64,000 nucleotides of DNA from Temnothorax longispinosus (taxonomy: Eukaryota; Arthropoda; Insecta; Hymenoptera; Formicidae): the NCBI RefSeq assembly GCF_030848805.1, contig NC_092361.1:23767406-23831405 (forward strand). Direction: 5' to 3'. The first letter of the stretch is position 1. Every line of letters starts with the position of its first letter. Made by a program: the position numbers and the translations under genes. Shown one piece after another: positions 27,318-38,514 of this stretch. The notes under the pieces are model-generated. The model saw only the letters and a program-made list of their open reading frames with translations. It was not told where the DNA came from and searched no databases.

Positions 27318-27880
27318 GTTTAAGCAACAGGGATGTTTTACGTGATAGTTCAATATTAGAGCAGTTATTTGTCAAGCAAAAGATTCGTATACAATTTGCT
27401 ATCCCCCATATTTGACACTAGAAATTTTTAATAGGAAAAAATTTTACATTGTGATACAAACGAAAGTACTCGAAACATAAACTTAATCCTAAGATAACTG
27501 CGGATAAATCACGATACTGTGTTGTCTCTTGGGAATAGAGAGAAATCTTTAAATAATAACAACAATAAATAAATTTTAAAATAAATCCAGTTGTTTAGAA
27601 TGGAGATTGAGCTTACAACTCTCTTTGTCTTTTTCATAAAAATTATAACTGTAACGAAACCAATAAGTAAGCGAAGGTTCACATATAATATAGGACCGTA
27701 CTGCTGATAATGATAATAATTAAAAATATATATATATTTTTGTATTAATGTATAGGATTGATAAAAATTTGTGCAGACCTCGTTGGATTCTACATTCCTC
27801 TTCTTCTGCGTCATCTTTTCTTCCTTTCATATATACATACACCATTGAAATATATACTAACTGGGAGGCGAGCTAGAGGC

Positions 27881-28062
27881 CTGCCTGTGCGATATGAGAG
27901 AGAGAGCATGCCAAGGTGTCTCGAGCACCTTGTCCTTGTCTGGTCTTCTTGATCGGCCTATACTTCATTCCCACTCCATCCCCTTCCCACTCTTAACTAC
28001 GCTGTGGGCTAGACAAGGAGAAGAGAGGAACTTGGGACTTCTCTCTCATATCGCTTGCCTAC
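27881..28062. repeat. Imperfect long hairpin
   Basis: The left arm (27881-27945) and right arm (28008-28062) pair over roughly 55-60 bases with small bulges. The best-matched blocks are GCGATATGAGAGAG with its complement and TCCTTGTCTGG with CTAGACAAGGA. It could be a fold-back transposon remnant or a transcribed hairpin RNA. Confidence 0.5.
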
Positions 28063-30818
28063 CGTGAATTTTTACAGCAGCGCACGTTTCCAGTTAGTTA
28101 TATATTTCAGTGATATACACACATATATATGTATATATACACATATATATGCAATTAAATTATTGCTCTTCCGAAATCCAGTTTTATATCAAACAATATA
28201 TACTTCATTTTACTGTTAGAAACTGTATTTTCATACACATACATATTACGTCATTAGAAGTCAATTTTTCATGTACACTTTTTGCCATTTACGTTTGTTA
28301 CGCGTAAAATACTGCAGTTACTGCAATTATAAACACAAGAAATAACTATAGAAACAATGACTTTTTGAATCAGAAAAAATATCATTAAAAGTCACTGTCG
28401 TATTATTGAAAGTAAAATGAAATATTTCTTTAAATTTAAAGCAAACAGTCCGAAATGTAAATATAAGATCAGAAATTTTTAAGTTGCCACATTGATGACA
28501 CATGATAAGATGGAAATGTAAATTTTGGAAAACCCATTTAATATCGGAATATATATGTGATTAAGTAGTTCAGAATTGCACTGATACTCATCAACAACTG
28601 TCTTGACGTGACTTGATATTTTGCTATATATCAGAAAAATCGTGAGAAAGGTAACATTGTAAATTTAAATTCAAACAATCTATCACTACCCGTACGATAA
28701 CGAAAAGGCAATCAGTCGAGTTACTTGAATCACTGTCTAGACTTTACTGACGCGTTAACCCAAAAGCGATTCACCTCAAAAAGCTTGCGATGTATGTAAG
28801 AGGAGCCGCGGGAGAGGTGGTCTGTAGCACCGCATCGTAGGGTCCCCGACCTGCTTAAATTGACTGCAAAGCTGTTACATGAAGACTAGATATAACAACC
28901 TAGATTAGTATACGTGGTGCTACACACACGAAAATCTAACCTACCGGTGTACAATCGGTAGAGTGGTCAATCGAATTCACTCTGATGATACGTATTCCGT
29001 GGTGATTGTTTTACGGTGTGATTGGATATTCATTTTCGTAAAATCATAGAAAATATAGTATAGTCCACAATATTCTTTAGTGGGTTTTGTAGCTTTAGTA
29101 ACTTGTGCGAAGAACGCGCATGCGAGACATATGTGCTCACTCATTTTTATCAAATATATACTTGAAGGTAAAGCTCCAAATATTCTTGTCGGGTCATTGA
29201 TTTTTCATTTACTGGTATTATTAATTATTGTCACGAAGAAAGATGGAAAATACTTGGACAGTATTTTTATCGCGAACGATATATCTCTCTCTCTCTCTCT
29301 CTCTCTCGACGGTAAATCGTCTAATAATTAAGAGAGAAGATAAATTTATCAGAAGATAAGTGTTTTTAAAACATCTGATTTATTCTGCAGAAAAATGATA
29401 AACGACTATTTACCTACACATTTGAATACATTTAGTTTAATAAACAATTTAAAGCAGTGTTAACTTAGAAATACACTATATATCGAAGGAAGGGAAAGCG
29501 ACTTTAATCATATAATAATTGTTAATAATAGTTTTCTCAATCAATTTGAGATAAATCTGATATGTTCGGATCTCATCCCATAACTCACAAGTATGGATCT
29601 TCGTCATAGCATAACACTGTGATTTTCTGTTCCGATGATATTTAATAGTTCATAGTTTCATAGTTTTAAATAATTGCTTTTGGAAATAAATTCTATACCC
29701 TCATCCATCTTTTATATTTGTAAAATTGACCGGTCTAGATCGCTGGCCTTAGCCTGTTTCTGCTATACTATTTTCATCCGACTGAGACACGAGAGAAGGG
29801 AAAAAGTAAAATCGGTGTAAGACGGAGAAACTAGAAGACTAATGTTACTCGGCCTCTATACATTCAACGTAATAATGTGCGTTATCGTACAAAATAAACT
29901 TGCTTGTAAACTCAATGTGCTAAATATATAATCACTACCGTTTATTTTAATAAGTGACAATAAAAGCGTTGGATTCGGCAAAAAATTTTGCTCTAATGGT
30001 ATAATAAAAATAATTATAAGACTAAAATAAAACCAGAACCAACACATCTCGCATTGCAAAAGTAATGCGTGTGTTATATGATTTAATCGTATGTACATCG
30101 ATATTGCATGTCTATAGTCTATATTATTGCAAATTGTTATTATTGAAATAATAATTATGTATACGATACATAAACTTATATTTTGTCTTATAAGCATAAT
30201 TAAAAACGCTAATGCGTAACACTTGAGTTTGCGAGACTATTTATATTTGCAAATCATACGCAATTAATGAATGGAGCATCTTGTCTGCATGCAACTTATG
30301 TAATGTAATTCGGGAATTAATAGACACTATAGACAGCTCGAAACATCTTGGAACGTCTTGAATATCGCGAGCACGAGTATTTCGAGTTCGAGTATATAGT
30401 GTTCCACTAAAATTTCAAACTTCGCAGTAAGTTACATAATTGTGTTATTGACAAAATTCCTATTATTTAGATTTCTACATGTTATTTTGTTCGCTATTTT
30501 TCTCTACTAAATTTTCTTTATACCCACCTCTTTGATTTTCTAAAGAAGATTGATAAAATTTAAGGTTTATTTAGTATAGAAATCGAGATCAACTGATAAA
30601 AGCTTTACAGAGGTCTTGTAATTGCATGAATTTGACATAATTTTCTATGGCGCTAGATTCGAAAGAAAAATCTTAGGAGGCATTACTTTCGTACCGACCC
30701 TCGTAAATAGTAAAAAATAAATTAGTTGTATATTAACAAAAATACATGTAATATAATTTTTCTTCTTGTATTATAAAAGTAATTTTCTAATAAATGGTTC
30801 GGACACTAAAATCAAGAA

Positions 30819-30865
<47 letters not shown>

Positions 30866-32924
30866 CATAAATAACAATAAGTGCGGTATTGTTGCGAAAG
30901 ATCTTTTAAAACAGAGACAAGAGTAATTCTTATAAAGTGAAAAATCTATGAATTTATCATTAGGAATTTTTACAAAACTCAGTAGTGGACAAAAAGTGTC
31001 TTTTATCCCAAAATAAAGAATTTCCGAATCTTTGATCTCTTCATTTTCGAGACAAATACAGAATATACAATACAATCAAAGCTTGGATTATTTGTATAAA
31101 TATTTGAGATTTTTATTGTAAAGCGTTAAAAAAATATGTTGTATGATCAAAAAATTCTCGACTTTGAAACAGTGCTACTAAAATATACACGCACAAGCAC
31201 ACGCGCACGCACATACATGTAAGATTTGTGTACTGATCTCTGCAAATTTATATATAATATTTGATTTATCAAATTCAATCATTTAGATATTTAGATAATA
31301 CACAAATGTATTTTCATGTAATTACTAGTGTAGTTCATAGGGTGTAGTACGGTCAAACGGTTTAACGAGAATGAGATCGAGAGTGAGGCTCTCAGTCCCG
31401 GTGACCTCGAAACCAAGCCGGCCTCGCCGAGAGACGCTAGGATCGATATTCGCATTGCCATATTCGCTCTAATATGATGCAGATATCACACGACTGTTCC
31501 CGTTTCCTCATCATTAAAACGCCGAGAAATACAATGTTACATGACGCAAACGGTTGTTAAGATGCAAATTTATAAGCTAAATGGGAAAAGGAGTCGTTGG
31601 TTGATTTTCATGTGCTTTTAGCATTCATTTTTCATATGATAGCTCTGAAACGCTGTTTAATGAGTCAACGAATCAGATGAAAAATCAAAAGATTAATCTG
31701 TTTCTCAACATTTTCATCTCACAGCTGATATCTTACGTTACTGTCATCAATATAAAATAAAAAAGTGCATTTATATATATCTCAATTTAAACGGAAATTT
31801 TTAATTTTTAAATTTTTTTCTTCAAGGATTTCCTGCTTAAACTATCTTAATAACGCCTCAACAATATTCTTTACGCCTTACAAAACCAATAGACAGCGGC
31901 TGCGTTAAATTTTCAATTTAGGATTTATCTATATTCAAAAAAATTTTTTTAAAGCAAAATCGTATTAGAAAAAAAGTAAATTGGAAAACGAATAAATTTA
32001 TCATTTAAGTAGACAGATGAGAGCAAAAAAACATTTTTCGAAAAATTGTGAGGTGTGCGTTCATGTCGGCCAGTGTACTTCTTGCGATATAAAAAAGTAA
32101 GCATACTATATATAACCTGTTTCAATTCTTATGAAATAAACAAAAAACTACTCGATAAATTCTCAAATAGTTTTAAATCTTTATCGTCTACTAAAATCTC
32201 GAATCTTGATGCATTTCCGACAAGTTTTTAACGAGAATAGTCTTGATTTCTTTTCGCGTAGAAGTCATTGTAATTAATCATATATTACATATTATATATT
32301 ATTGCTTGTTCTATAATTTATTAGTATTTGAGAGCATTATATATATATATATATATATGTATAGATTTGCTCAATATGTTCTGTAAGCTCCATTCTCTTT
32401 TCGACGCTGGGGTGTAAAAAAATTACCTCAGGGCTCAGGGTAATTATTCTCGGGTAAGTAGACGGTGTGATGCGAAGAGGAATAACGAAATCACTCTTCA
32501 CGCTCCTTGATGTATTTAATTTAAAGGACATACGCATTCGCAACGTACGCATCTGCATACGCACAATTACACACACACATACACACTTCTTCGTTTCCAC
32601 TTGCAATGAGGGGAAGATAATAAGCCAAACTTGCCCACCTCTTGGTAGGATGCTCGAACGATAAGCGAATCCTTCAACATTCCCAGAAAGAAGTTTGCGT
32701 CGAGCCTTTCTGTTACGAACGACAATCGGACCTCGAGGGAGAAACGGAAGCACCACAGAAACGAGAAGATGCTAAGCCGACGGCGACGACGGCGACGACG
32801 AATAATTTTGTTCCGGACACACTATTCTCACACTCATATGTTTAACAGGCACTTCCGGGGGCGGCAACTGCGCGCAACCGATGCAACAAGATCGTCGAAC
32901 GTTCGACTTCAGTAAAACGTTTAC

Positions 32925-32994
32925 CTGCTTTAAACTTTAAACGCAATATGTCAATCAGAAGCTCCAGTCTGATCAATCGGACAGGTAGCGCCAT
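32925..32994 (-). CDS. Orphan first coding exon candidate with TISU-like start
   Basis: On the minus strand CAAGATGGCG, a near match to the TISU initiator element (SAASATGGCGGC), starts 23 codons plus one base (MALPVRLIRLELLIDILRLK...) that end at a consensus donor CAG|GTAAAC at 32924. I could not find the downstream exons: the 3' neighbour, aralar, needs phase 0 input and this exon ends in phase 1. It may be a real short 5' exon of an unrecognised gene, or chance. The product is unknown. Confidence 0.25.
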
Positions 32995-33158
32995 CTTGTA
33001 TTGTATATCGTTACGACTTGTGGCGATCATAGACTTTTAGCAAGAGATAGACCGAGCGTAAACGGAGGATTTATGTTCGATGCTCATTGGTCCAGTGTAT
33101 ACGATGGCCTTTAAGGTCAATCCAGACACACTTGCATAGCGCATAAACATAAGCATAA

Positions 33159-33300
33159 AGCCCGGTGTCCACGATGCTAGAACTGTGTCCAAGTTTCGGT
33201 TTAACTGGTTTAAGCCAATGAAACTGCTACTTTTCTGTAAGAGCTGCTAGTTGATTGGCTTAAACCGAGGACACAGTTCTTGCATCGTGGACACCGGGCT
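33159..33300. mobile_element. MITE 1, 142 bp, Harbinger-like with TAA target duplication
   Basis: The terminal inverted repeats start AGCCCGGTGTCCACGATGC and run about 32 bases with one mismatch. They are flanked by TAA at 33156-33158 and 33301-33303. A 3-bp TWA target duplication is typical of PIF/Harbinger elements. The element is non-coding, so it must have been moved by a transposase supplied elsewhere. The near-perfect arms suggest a fairly recent insertion. Confidence 0.85.
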
Positions 33301-33345
33301 TAAATCCTTCAAGGGCCATAGCACATAGAAAAATGTAAGCACTAA

Positions 33346-33489
33346 AGCCCTTATCAGACTACAGATTGGGATTGAAATTATAATCAATCAAATAAAAGAA
33401 AACTAATCTCAAGTTTAGTGAACTTTGCTCTTGGTAAAATTTGGTAACATTGGTAAAATTTCAATCCCAATCCGTAGTCTGATACGGGT
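33346..33489. mobile_element. MITE 2, 144 bp, with TAA target duplication
   Basis: The inverted termini of about 32 bases, sharing TATCAGACTAC and GGATTGGGATTGAAAT, carry a few mismatches. They are flanked by TAA at 33343-33345 and 33490-33492. Size, target duplication and the AGCCC/ACCCG tips resemble the MITE 43 bases upstream, but the rest of the arms differ, so it looks like a different family of the same superfamily. Confidence 0.82.
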
Positions 33490-33868
33490 TAAGACATTCG
33501 TATATGTATACTTGGCCAGAAATTAACGTTCTTTTTTCAAGAATTACTATATGAAAATGATTAAATCATTTGTATTTGGTATGAAGACTTTTCAAGTGCA
33601 ATTAAAATAATTGTATTAATTAATTGTACAACATGCATTTAATCGAATAAATAAAATATCTAATATATCAACATTCTGAATTCTCTGATTATTTAATTTA
33701 TATTTACTAATACATTTTCAAAAATAATATATATACTTCACTTATTTTTCTTTACAATACTATTATAATACTGTTCAATTGTGCATTCAACAATTTATGA
33801 ATGAAAATATCATCGACACTATATTCTATGTTATGTATAATATGGAAAAATATTAATGATAGAAAATC

Positions 33869-35593
33869 TTAATTTAACGTCTCGGTAAAGCGCAGATCTG
33901 ATATCGCGGCGTTCTTATCGCACGTGAAAGATACGGTCAAGGCGTAACGAGTACCAGATTTCACTTTCTCAACTAGATGTAAATTTTCGCTCCCTGAAGT
34001 AAAAATTGATACTCTGCCTGAAAATATAGATAAATTAGAGTCTCATCTCCTTAGAATAGATTTAACTTATATAACTGACAATGCCTTACCTTTTCTCGGT
34101 TCTACTGTAGCATTAACATCGTTTTTGTCCATAAATATAAATCGACCGCCTTCGAAGTCTTTATTATAATCACTTAAATACAACAACGAAGTGTAATGAA
34201 ACGATTCGTATGTTTCCTGAAATACATAGTTTTATATTTTAATTCTATATTACAAAACAAAGCTTCCTGACTAATAAAAGACGCTACGTAACGTCGCGAG
34301 TCGCGAGAACAAACCTTATCGATATGTGGATGCCAGTATTCGTCGTGTATGGTTCTCGCAGGTTTATTAGTCATCCGCGAGAAGAAAGTAGGTTTAGTTA
34401 AATAGATCTTATTTGTATCTATGCCGAAATTATGTGCCACCGCATGTTGTATTTTCGTTTTCACTACCCTGTAAGTTAAGGAAGAACCTAACATACATTG
34501 TACAATATTAAATAACTTGTTTTTTTTTTTTATATGGAATACCAAATAGATATATGTAGAATGATTTTTAATGATTTGCATAAATGTATGTTTCAGAGGC
34601 TAAAAATCTAGATTCTAGGAGATAGAAGTGTATTTGTTTATCATTTATGATATATACAAGCGAGTTTAGATAAACAACTCGTACTATTGATTTACTATAA
34701 ACATTCCTCAAATTTGGAACATCAACAAATAATTTTGCTCTAAATTTAAAAATGAAATGAAAAAATATTTATACGTAATTAAAAATCATACTTATAAATT
34801 GCTGAATCCACGCTGTTGAATATTTTCTTTGCTTCTGGTTGTTTATAGATATTGATAAAACCCTGGCCCTTGCTAAGAGCGCCAGAATGAAGATCCAGGA
34901 TACTCGCGCCACCATCAGATCCAGCCAAATCTAATCCACTTTTTGCTAGTTTCAGTAAAACATCTGCCTCTGTTGTCGAGACGAGTTTGTCAGTTACAAC
35001 TCTGCCGCATTTTTCTGGTACACAGCCAGGGTATTTTTCTAACTCGTCTCTATAATCCATAGAGCAGTCAACGTTCTGTGTACGACTTACCAATACGTCT
35101 TTCTGTTTTGCTAGATATACTTCTTTGCCCTGTCTGTTATTATACCAAACTATTAGCAAGACTCCAAGTATCAGAACGCATCTGGACCATACTCTCTGAT
35201 AGGGAAACGTTACAATAGGTCCATATTTCCTACAAGATAGAAAGTAGTACCGGTGTTAATTGCTGTTTTTATATCCATGGATAATGTATTTCACTTCTAT
35301 AAATTAAATAGTTTCTTAATGACAGCAGAGGGAAGAAACGGAGTATGTATCTTCTTTTATTTTGGATATTATTTATTTAATCATTATCTTTTTCAGATGT
35401 GAAAATATTAAAATTTGAAATAGGAAAGGGTGGACCCCGATAATGTAATGTAAACATTTATAACATAAAAAAATTAGCTTTATACTCACGACTTAACCGA
35501 TTCGCTCGGTTTTTCCGCTTTGTTTTCCTCCTGAGCTACACTTTCTTTCTGCGCACTTTTTTTCTTCAATCTCCTCACCTCTTGCGTCGTCAT
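33869..35593 (-). CDS. OGFOD3: 2-oxoglutarate and iron-dependent oxygenase domain protein 3-like (OGFOD3)
   Basis: Five exons: 35490-35593, 34792-35229, 34315-34468, 34090-34216, 33869-34017. Phases close to give 323 aa; human OGFOD3 has 319. A Lys/Glu-rich cytosolic tail precedes one membrane segment (VLILGVLLIVWY, about residues 51-62), so this is probably a type II membrane protein with its catalytic domain in the lumen. Iron ligands are visible in HDEYWHPHID (His229, Asp231) and the distal His288 in ENLHLVE; Arg298 in SGTRYAL fits the 2-oxoglutarate contact. The fold is that of prolyl-4-hydroxylase-type dioxygenases, but the physiological substrate of this family is not settled. It is transcribed away from the CIA2A gene, with 453 bases between start codons. 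Confidence 0.9.
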
Positions 35594-36046
35594 CGTGTAT
35601 AGTTGTATACTGATATATACGATCGCTCCTTTATCCTTTATCAGTCTTTATGTTTAATCCAATTTCTTATACATGTCAAATACAAGTGTCAAATTGTCAG
35701 GTCTGTCAATCTTTTCTGAATCGTAACGCATAAATATCTAGAGACGTTTGACGCTTGCAACCTGGAAAAAAGAAACGAAAACATTGAGTTGCCGCGCAGG
35801 CGCAGACGTAGGATGGCAAGATTGCAAAACAAAACTTGGAGACTTCTGGGGAATTTATAAAATACGAAAATGTTGGATGACTTGGCGACCCTCAGCGACC
35901 CTGGACGGCCTGGACCCTAACCAAGAGTCAAGAGTGTAACACAACGCCATTAGCCATATGATATTCCGAATGTCGCGTTATCCTCGCTGACGTCTTTCGT
36001 CGCTCGTCTCCGCGAATGCAGATGACGTAATTCACACCATGCTGTT
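35594..36046. promoter_or_regulatory. Shared promoter region of the divergent OGFOD3 and CIA2A genes
   Basis: The 453 bases between the two start codons are less AT-rich than the neighbouring introns and show no TATA box at a useful distance from either start. A bidirectional housekeeping-type promoter is the simplest reading. A short upstream ATG frame begins at 36039 in front of the CIA2A start. Confidence 0.5.
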
Positions 36047-36863
36047 ATGTTTTTCTTGTTATTATCGTTAATAAACATGCTATCCTTTTTCCGAAAGTTA
36101 TCAATTGGCGGAAAGATAAAGGATGGTATACTGCCGGAGGCAGTCATGGGAACGGCAGAGGATCTCTTGACAACGAATAATCAAATGTTAAAGACGGATA
36201 CCGAATTAAAAGAATCCGTTTACGGCAAGTTTTGCGCTCTATTTGTGTCTTGTATCGCGCCAATGTCAGAGAGACGGTGCGCGACATTTGCAAATTGTCT
36301 TGTTCCTTATTGTTAAGCTTATTAAAACGCTCGATCAATTACTGACATTTTTCAGGTGCAGATTCTGTCGATTCTGTATATTCACTCGACAATGTTTCGT
36401 TGCTTTTCAGATTTATTAAGGACGATCAAGGATCCTGAGAAACCACAAACCTTGGAGCAATTGGACGTTGTCTACGAAGATTGCATAAAAGTTTGCCACA
36501 GCACGCCTGCAGGAGTTTCTGTGATTCGTGTTGAGTTTAATCCTACAGTGCCTCACTGTTCATTGGCAACCCTCATAGGATTATGCATCCGCATTAAATT
36601 AGAACGTCATTTATCGGCGTTATTTAAATTAGATATCTATATCAAGAAAGGTGCACATTCCACTGAACAGGAAAGTACGTATGCATCTCCTTCAGTTTTC
36701 TTCCTTCAGCACTGAAACACACATAGCTCTTGTTTTTAATTAAATTACTTATTAATTTACAGTTAATAAACAAATTAATGACAAGGAACGTATAGCGGCT
36801 GCGATGGAAAATCCAAACTTACGGGAACTGGTGGAAAAATGCATCCTAGAAGAGGATTATTAG
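36047..36863 (+). CDS. CIA2A: Cytosolic iron-sulphur assembly component 2A-like (MIP18 family, galla-1/FAM96A)
   Basis: Three exons: 36047-36224, 36411-36674, 36763-36863. Phases close to give 180 aa, or 170 aa from the second ATG at 36077; human CIA2A has 160. Conserved blocks are RTIKDPEKPQTLEQL, the active-loop motif TVPHCSLATLIGLC with the key cysteine, HSTE and INDKERIAAAMENPNLRE. The family acts in cytosolic iron-sulphur targeting; CIA2A serves a narrow client set including IRP1, and the fly paralogue galla-1 is linked to the same machinery. Intron 1 starts with GC (GCAAGT at 36225), the only donor that keeps the frame. The N-terminus is hydrophobic, so which ATG is used is uncertain. 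A polyadenylation signal AATAAA lies at 36943-36948. Confidence 0.92.
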
Positions 36864-36949
36864 CGTTTCGTGATATATAGGTACTACTCCTTTCGGAAAT
36901 TTTTTCGAAATACAATTTTTATCTAGTACGTTATATTGTGTAAATAAAT

Positions 36950-38514
36950 AATGTATTTTGTGTATACTGGCGTATAATTAAGTCCAATTCATCTCGCGGA
37001 CAGTTCCAATGAAGCGCTTTCAATAGAAATCATTTGCAATTATTGCAAATTAAATTTTTGGTACTTGATAATCGCAATCTTGCGTTCTTCTAATAGAGAT
37101 GTATGTCTGAAAAAGAGAGATGAAGAATTATAATCCATTATATAATTACAGAAATATTCATCTTACGGAAAAGTAATAAAAATTTTGTCGGCATGAAATT
37201 CTACACGTAATATATACGAACGATCTAAATTAGAATAGCGATTAGGCCTAGTAGAATAAAACAATTTAATTATTTCGTATCATTGGTAATATTTAAAAAA
37301 TTTTCTTTAATGCTTATAATAATAAATAACTTTGTTTTAATTTTTTTTATCAAATTACATTTAATAATTAATGTAAACTACTAAAATGACTAAAATATGA
37401 ATAAAGTACCAAAAATATATTTAAAAAAAACAAATCGTAAAAGAAATTAATATTTCTTGAAAAATTTAAAAAATATTTTCTTTTACAAATAAAGTATAAA
37501 AGAGGAGATACATATAATTTGCATAAAATAATTTTTAACAAAGTGTACTCGATATCTGCTCCTTATTTTTAAAACCAATTCTCACTAATCAATCACTATT
37601 CTGACGCTTCTAAATAATGCGTCGCAGAGGGGAATGCTCGCGAATGAATGCATCACACGATTCACACGTGATGCATGGACATTTTACATGCGTAATATAA
37701 TATACGTGCTGTATGTACTACACTGTAGAGAACAGTGAATAATTACAAATTGGGCAAACCACACGTGCAACGTTCGCGGAACGTCGCGTTGCGCGCAATA
37801 TACGATAGTGATCAAAGCTGCCGCTTTGATGCGGGCATCAGTGCTTCTACACATTTCTACCGCTTCTGCAATGACTATACCGGATCACATTCGCATCGCG
37901 TGGCGTCAGTCGTCAGTCGAGTCGTCAATCGAGTCTCGAGCAGTCTCGAGCCTCGAGCCGCGAATCGGGCAGTGCATCGCGCACAAATATTTTTTTCTCT
38001 CTTATATCGTCAGAGTTAAAGTTTCTGGAAGAAAATATCATCGAATGTCTTTGAAAATAAGCGATCTATTTAAGGAGTGAACCACTTGAAGTGCAAAGAA
38101 AAAATTCCTCTGTAAGAATCTTTAATTAATTATTATCATTAAAAAATATAAAGTCTGTAATTTAAATTAAAAACTTGAGTTTGTATTTATAGTTACATTT
38201 TCAAACTTTATCTTTTCTTCCTATCTATTAAGTTAATTTTAGTAAATTTTTAAGTTGTACACTTTTATAAATCTATGAATATCGTATAAATGCAAAATGT
38301 AACTGTTTAAAAATATTATTTATATATTATATATGTGTATTGTGTATGTGGTATGATATATTTTTTAAATTTAGATTTTAGGAATTTAATTAAAAAATTG
38401 TAAATCAATTTTTCTTTAAGATCGATTGCAGGTATATATGTGGACATCCTTTTTTTTAGCCAAGTCAAGTAAATGTGTCCAACGTTATAAATCATCGTGT
38501 ACACTGTACTCAAG
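36950..38514. other. Intergenic region before the protease gene
   Basis: The first 650 bases are AT-rich with no features. At 37620-38080 the DNA becomes GC-rich, with a short perfect-armed inverted repeat (ATGCATCAC at about 37648-37677) and overlapping GTCGAGTC/CTCGAGC units at 37905-37960. This may be the promoter and non-coding first exon of the protease gene. Open frames through it (for example 37735-38019) show no domain. Confidence 0.4.

Larger units (their letters stand above)
26410..32900. other. Gene-poor region upstream of aralar
   Basis: No gene model could be built in this 6.5 kb. It presumably holds the aralar promoter. Other contents are an imperfect 180-base hairpin (27881-28062), a GC-rich island at 31340-31480, (CT)n at 29283-29307, (TA)n at 30821-30860 and 32338-32358, and a CGACGG-rich stretch at about 32776-32802. 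Open frames of 80-140 codons here are mostly driven by simple repeats. Confidence 0.5.

Noticed and set aside
32337..32756. 139-codon minus-strand frame
   Set aside because: It runs into CA and TA microsatellites, shows no domain and has no plausible splice partners.
34174..34581. 135-codon minus-strand frame in the OGFOD3 gene
   Set aside because: It is one real exon (34315-34468) read into the introns on both sides.
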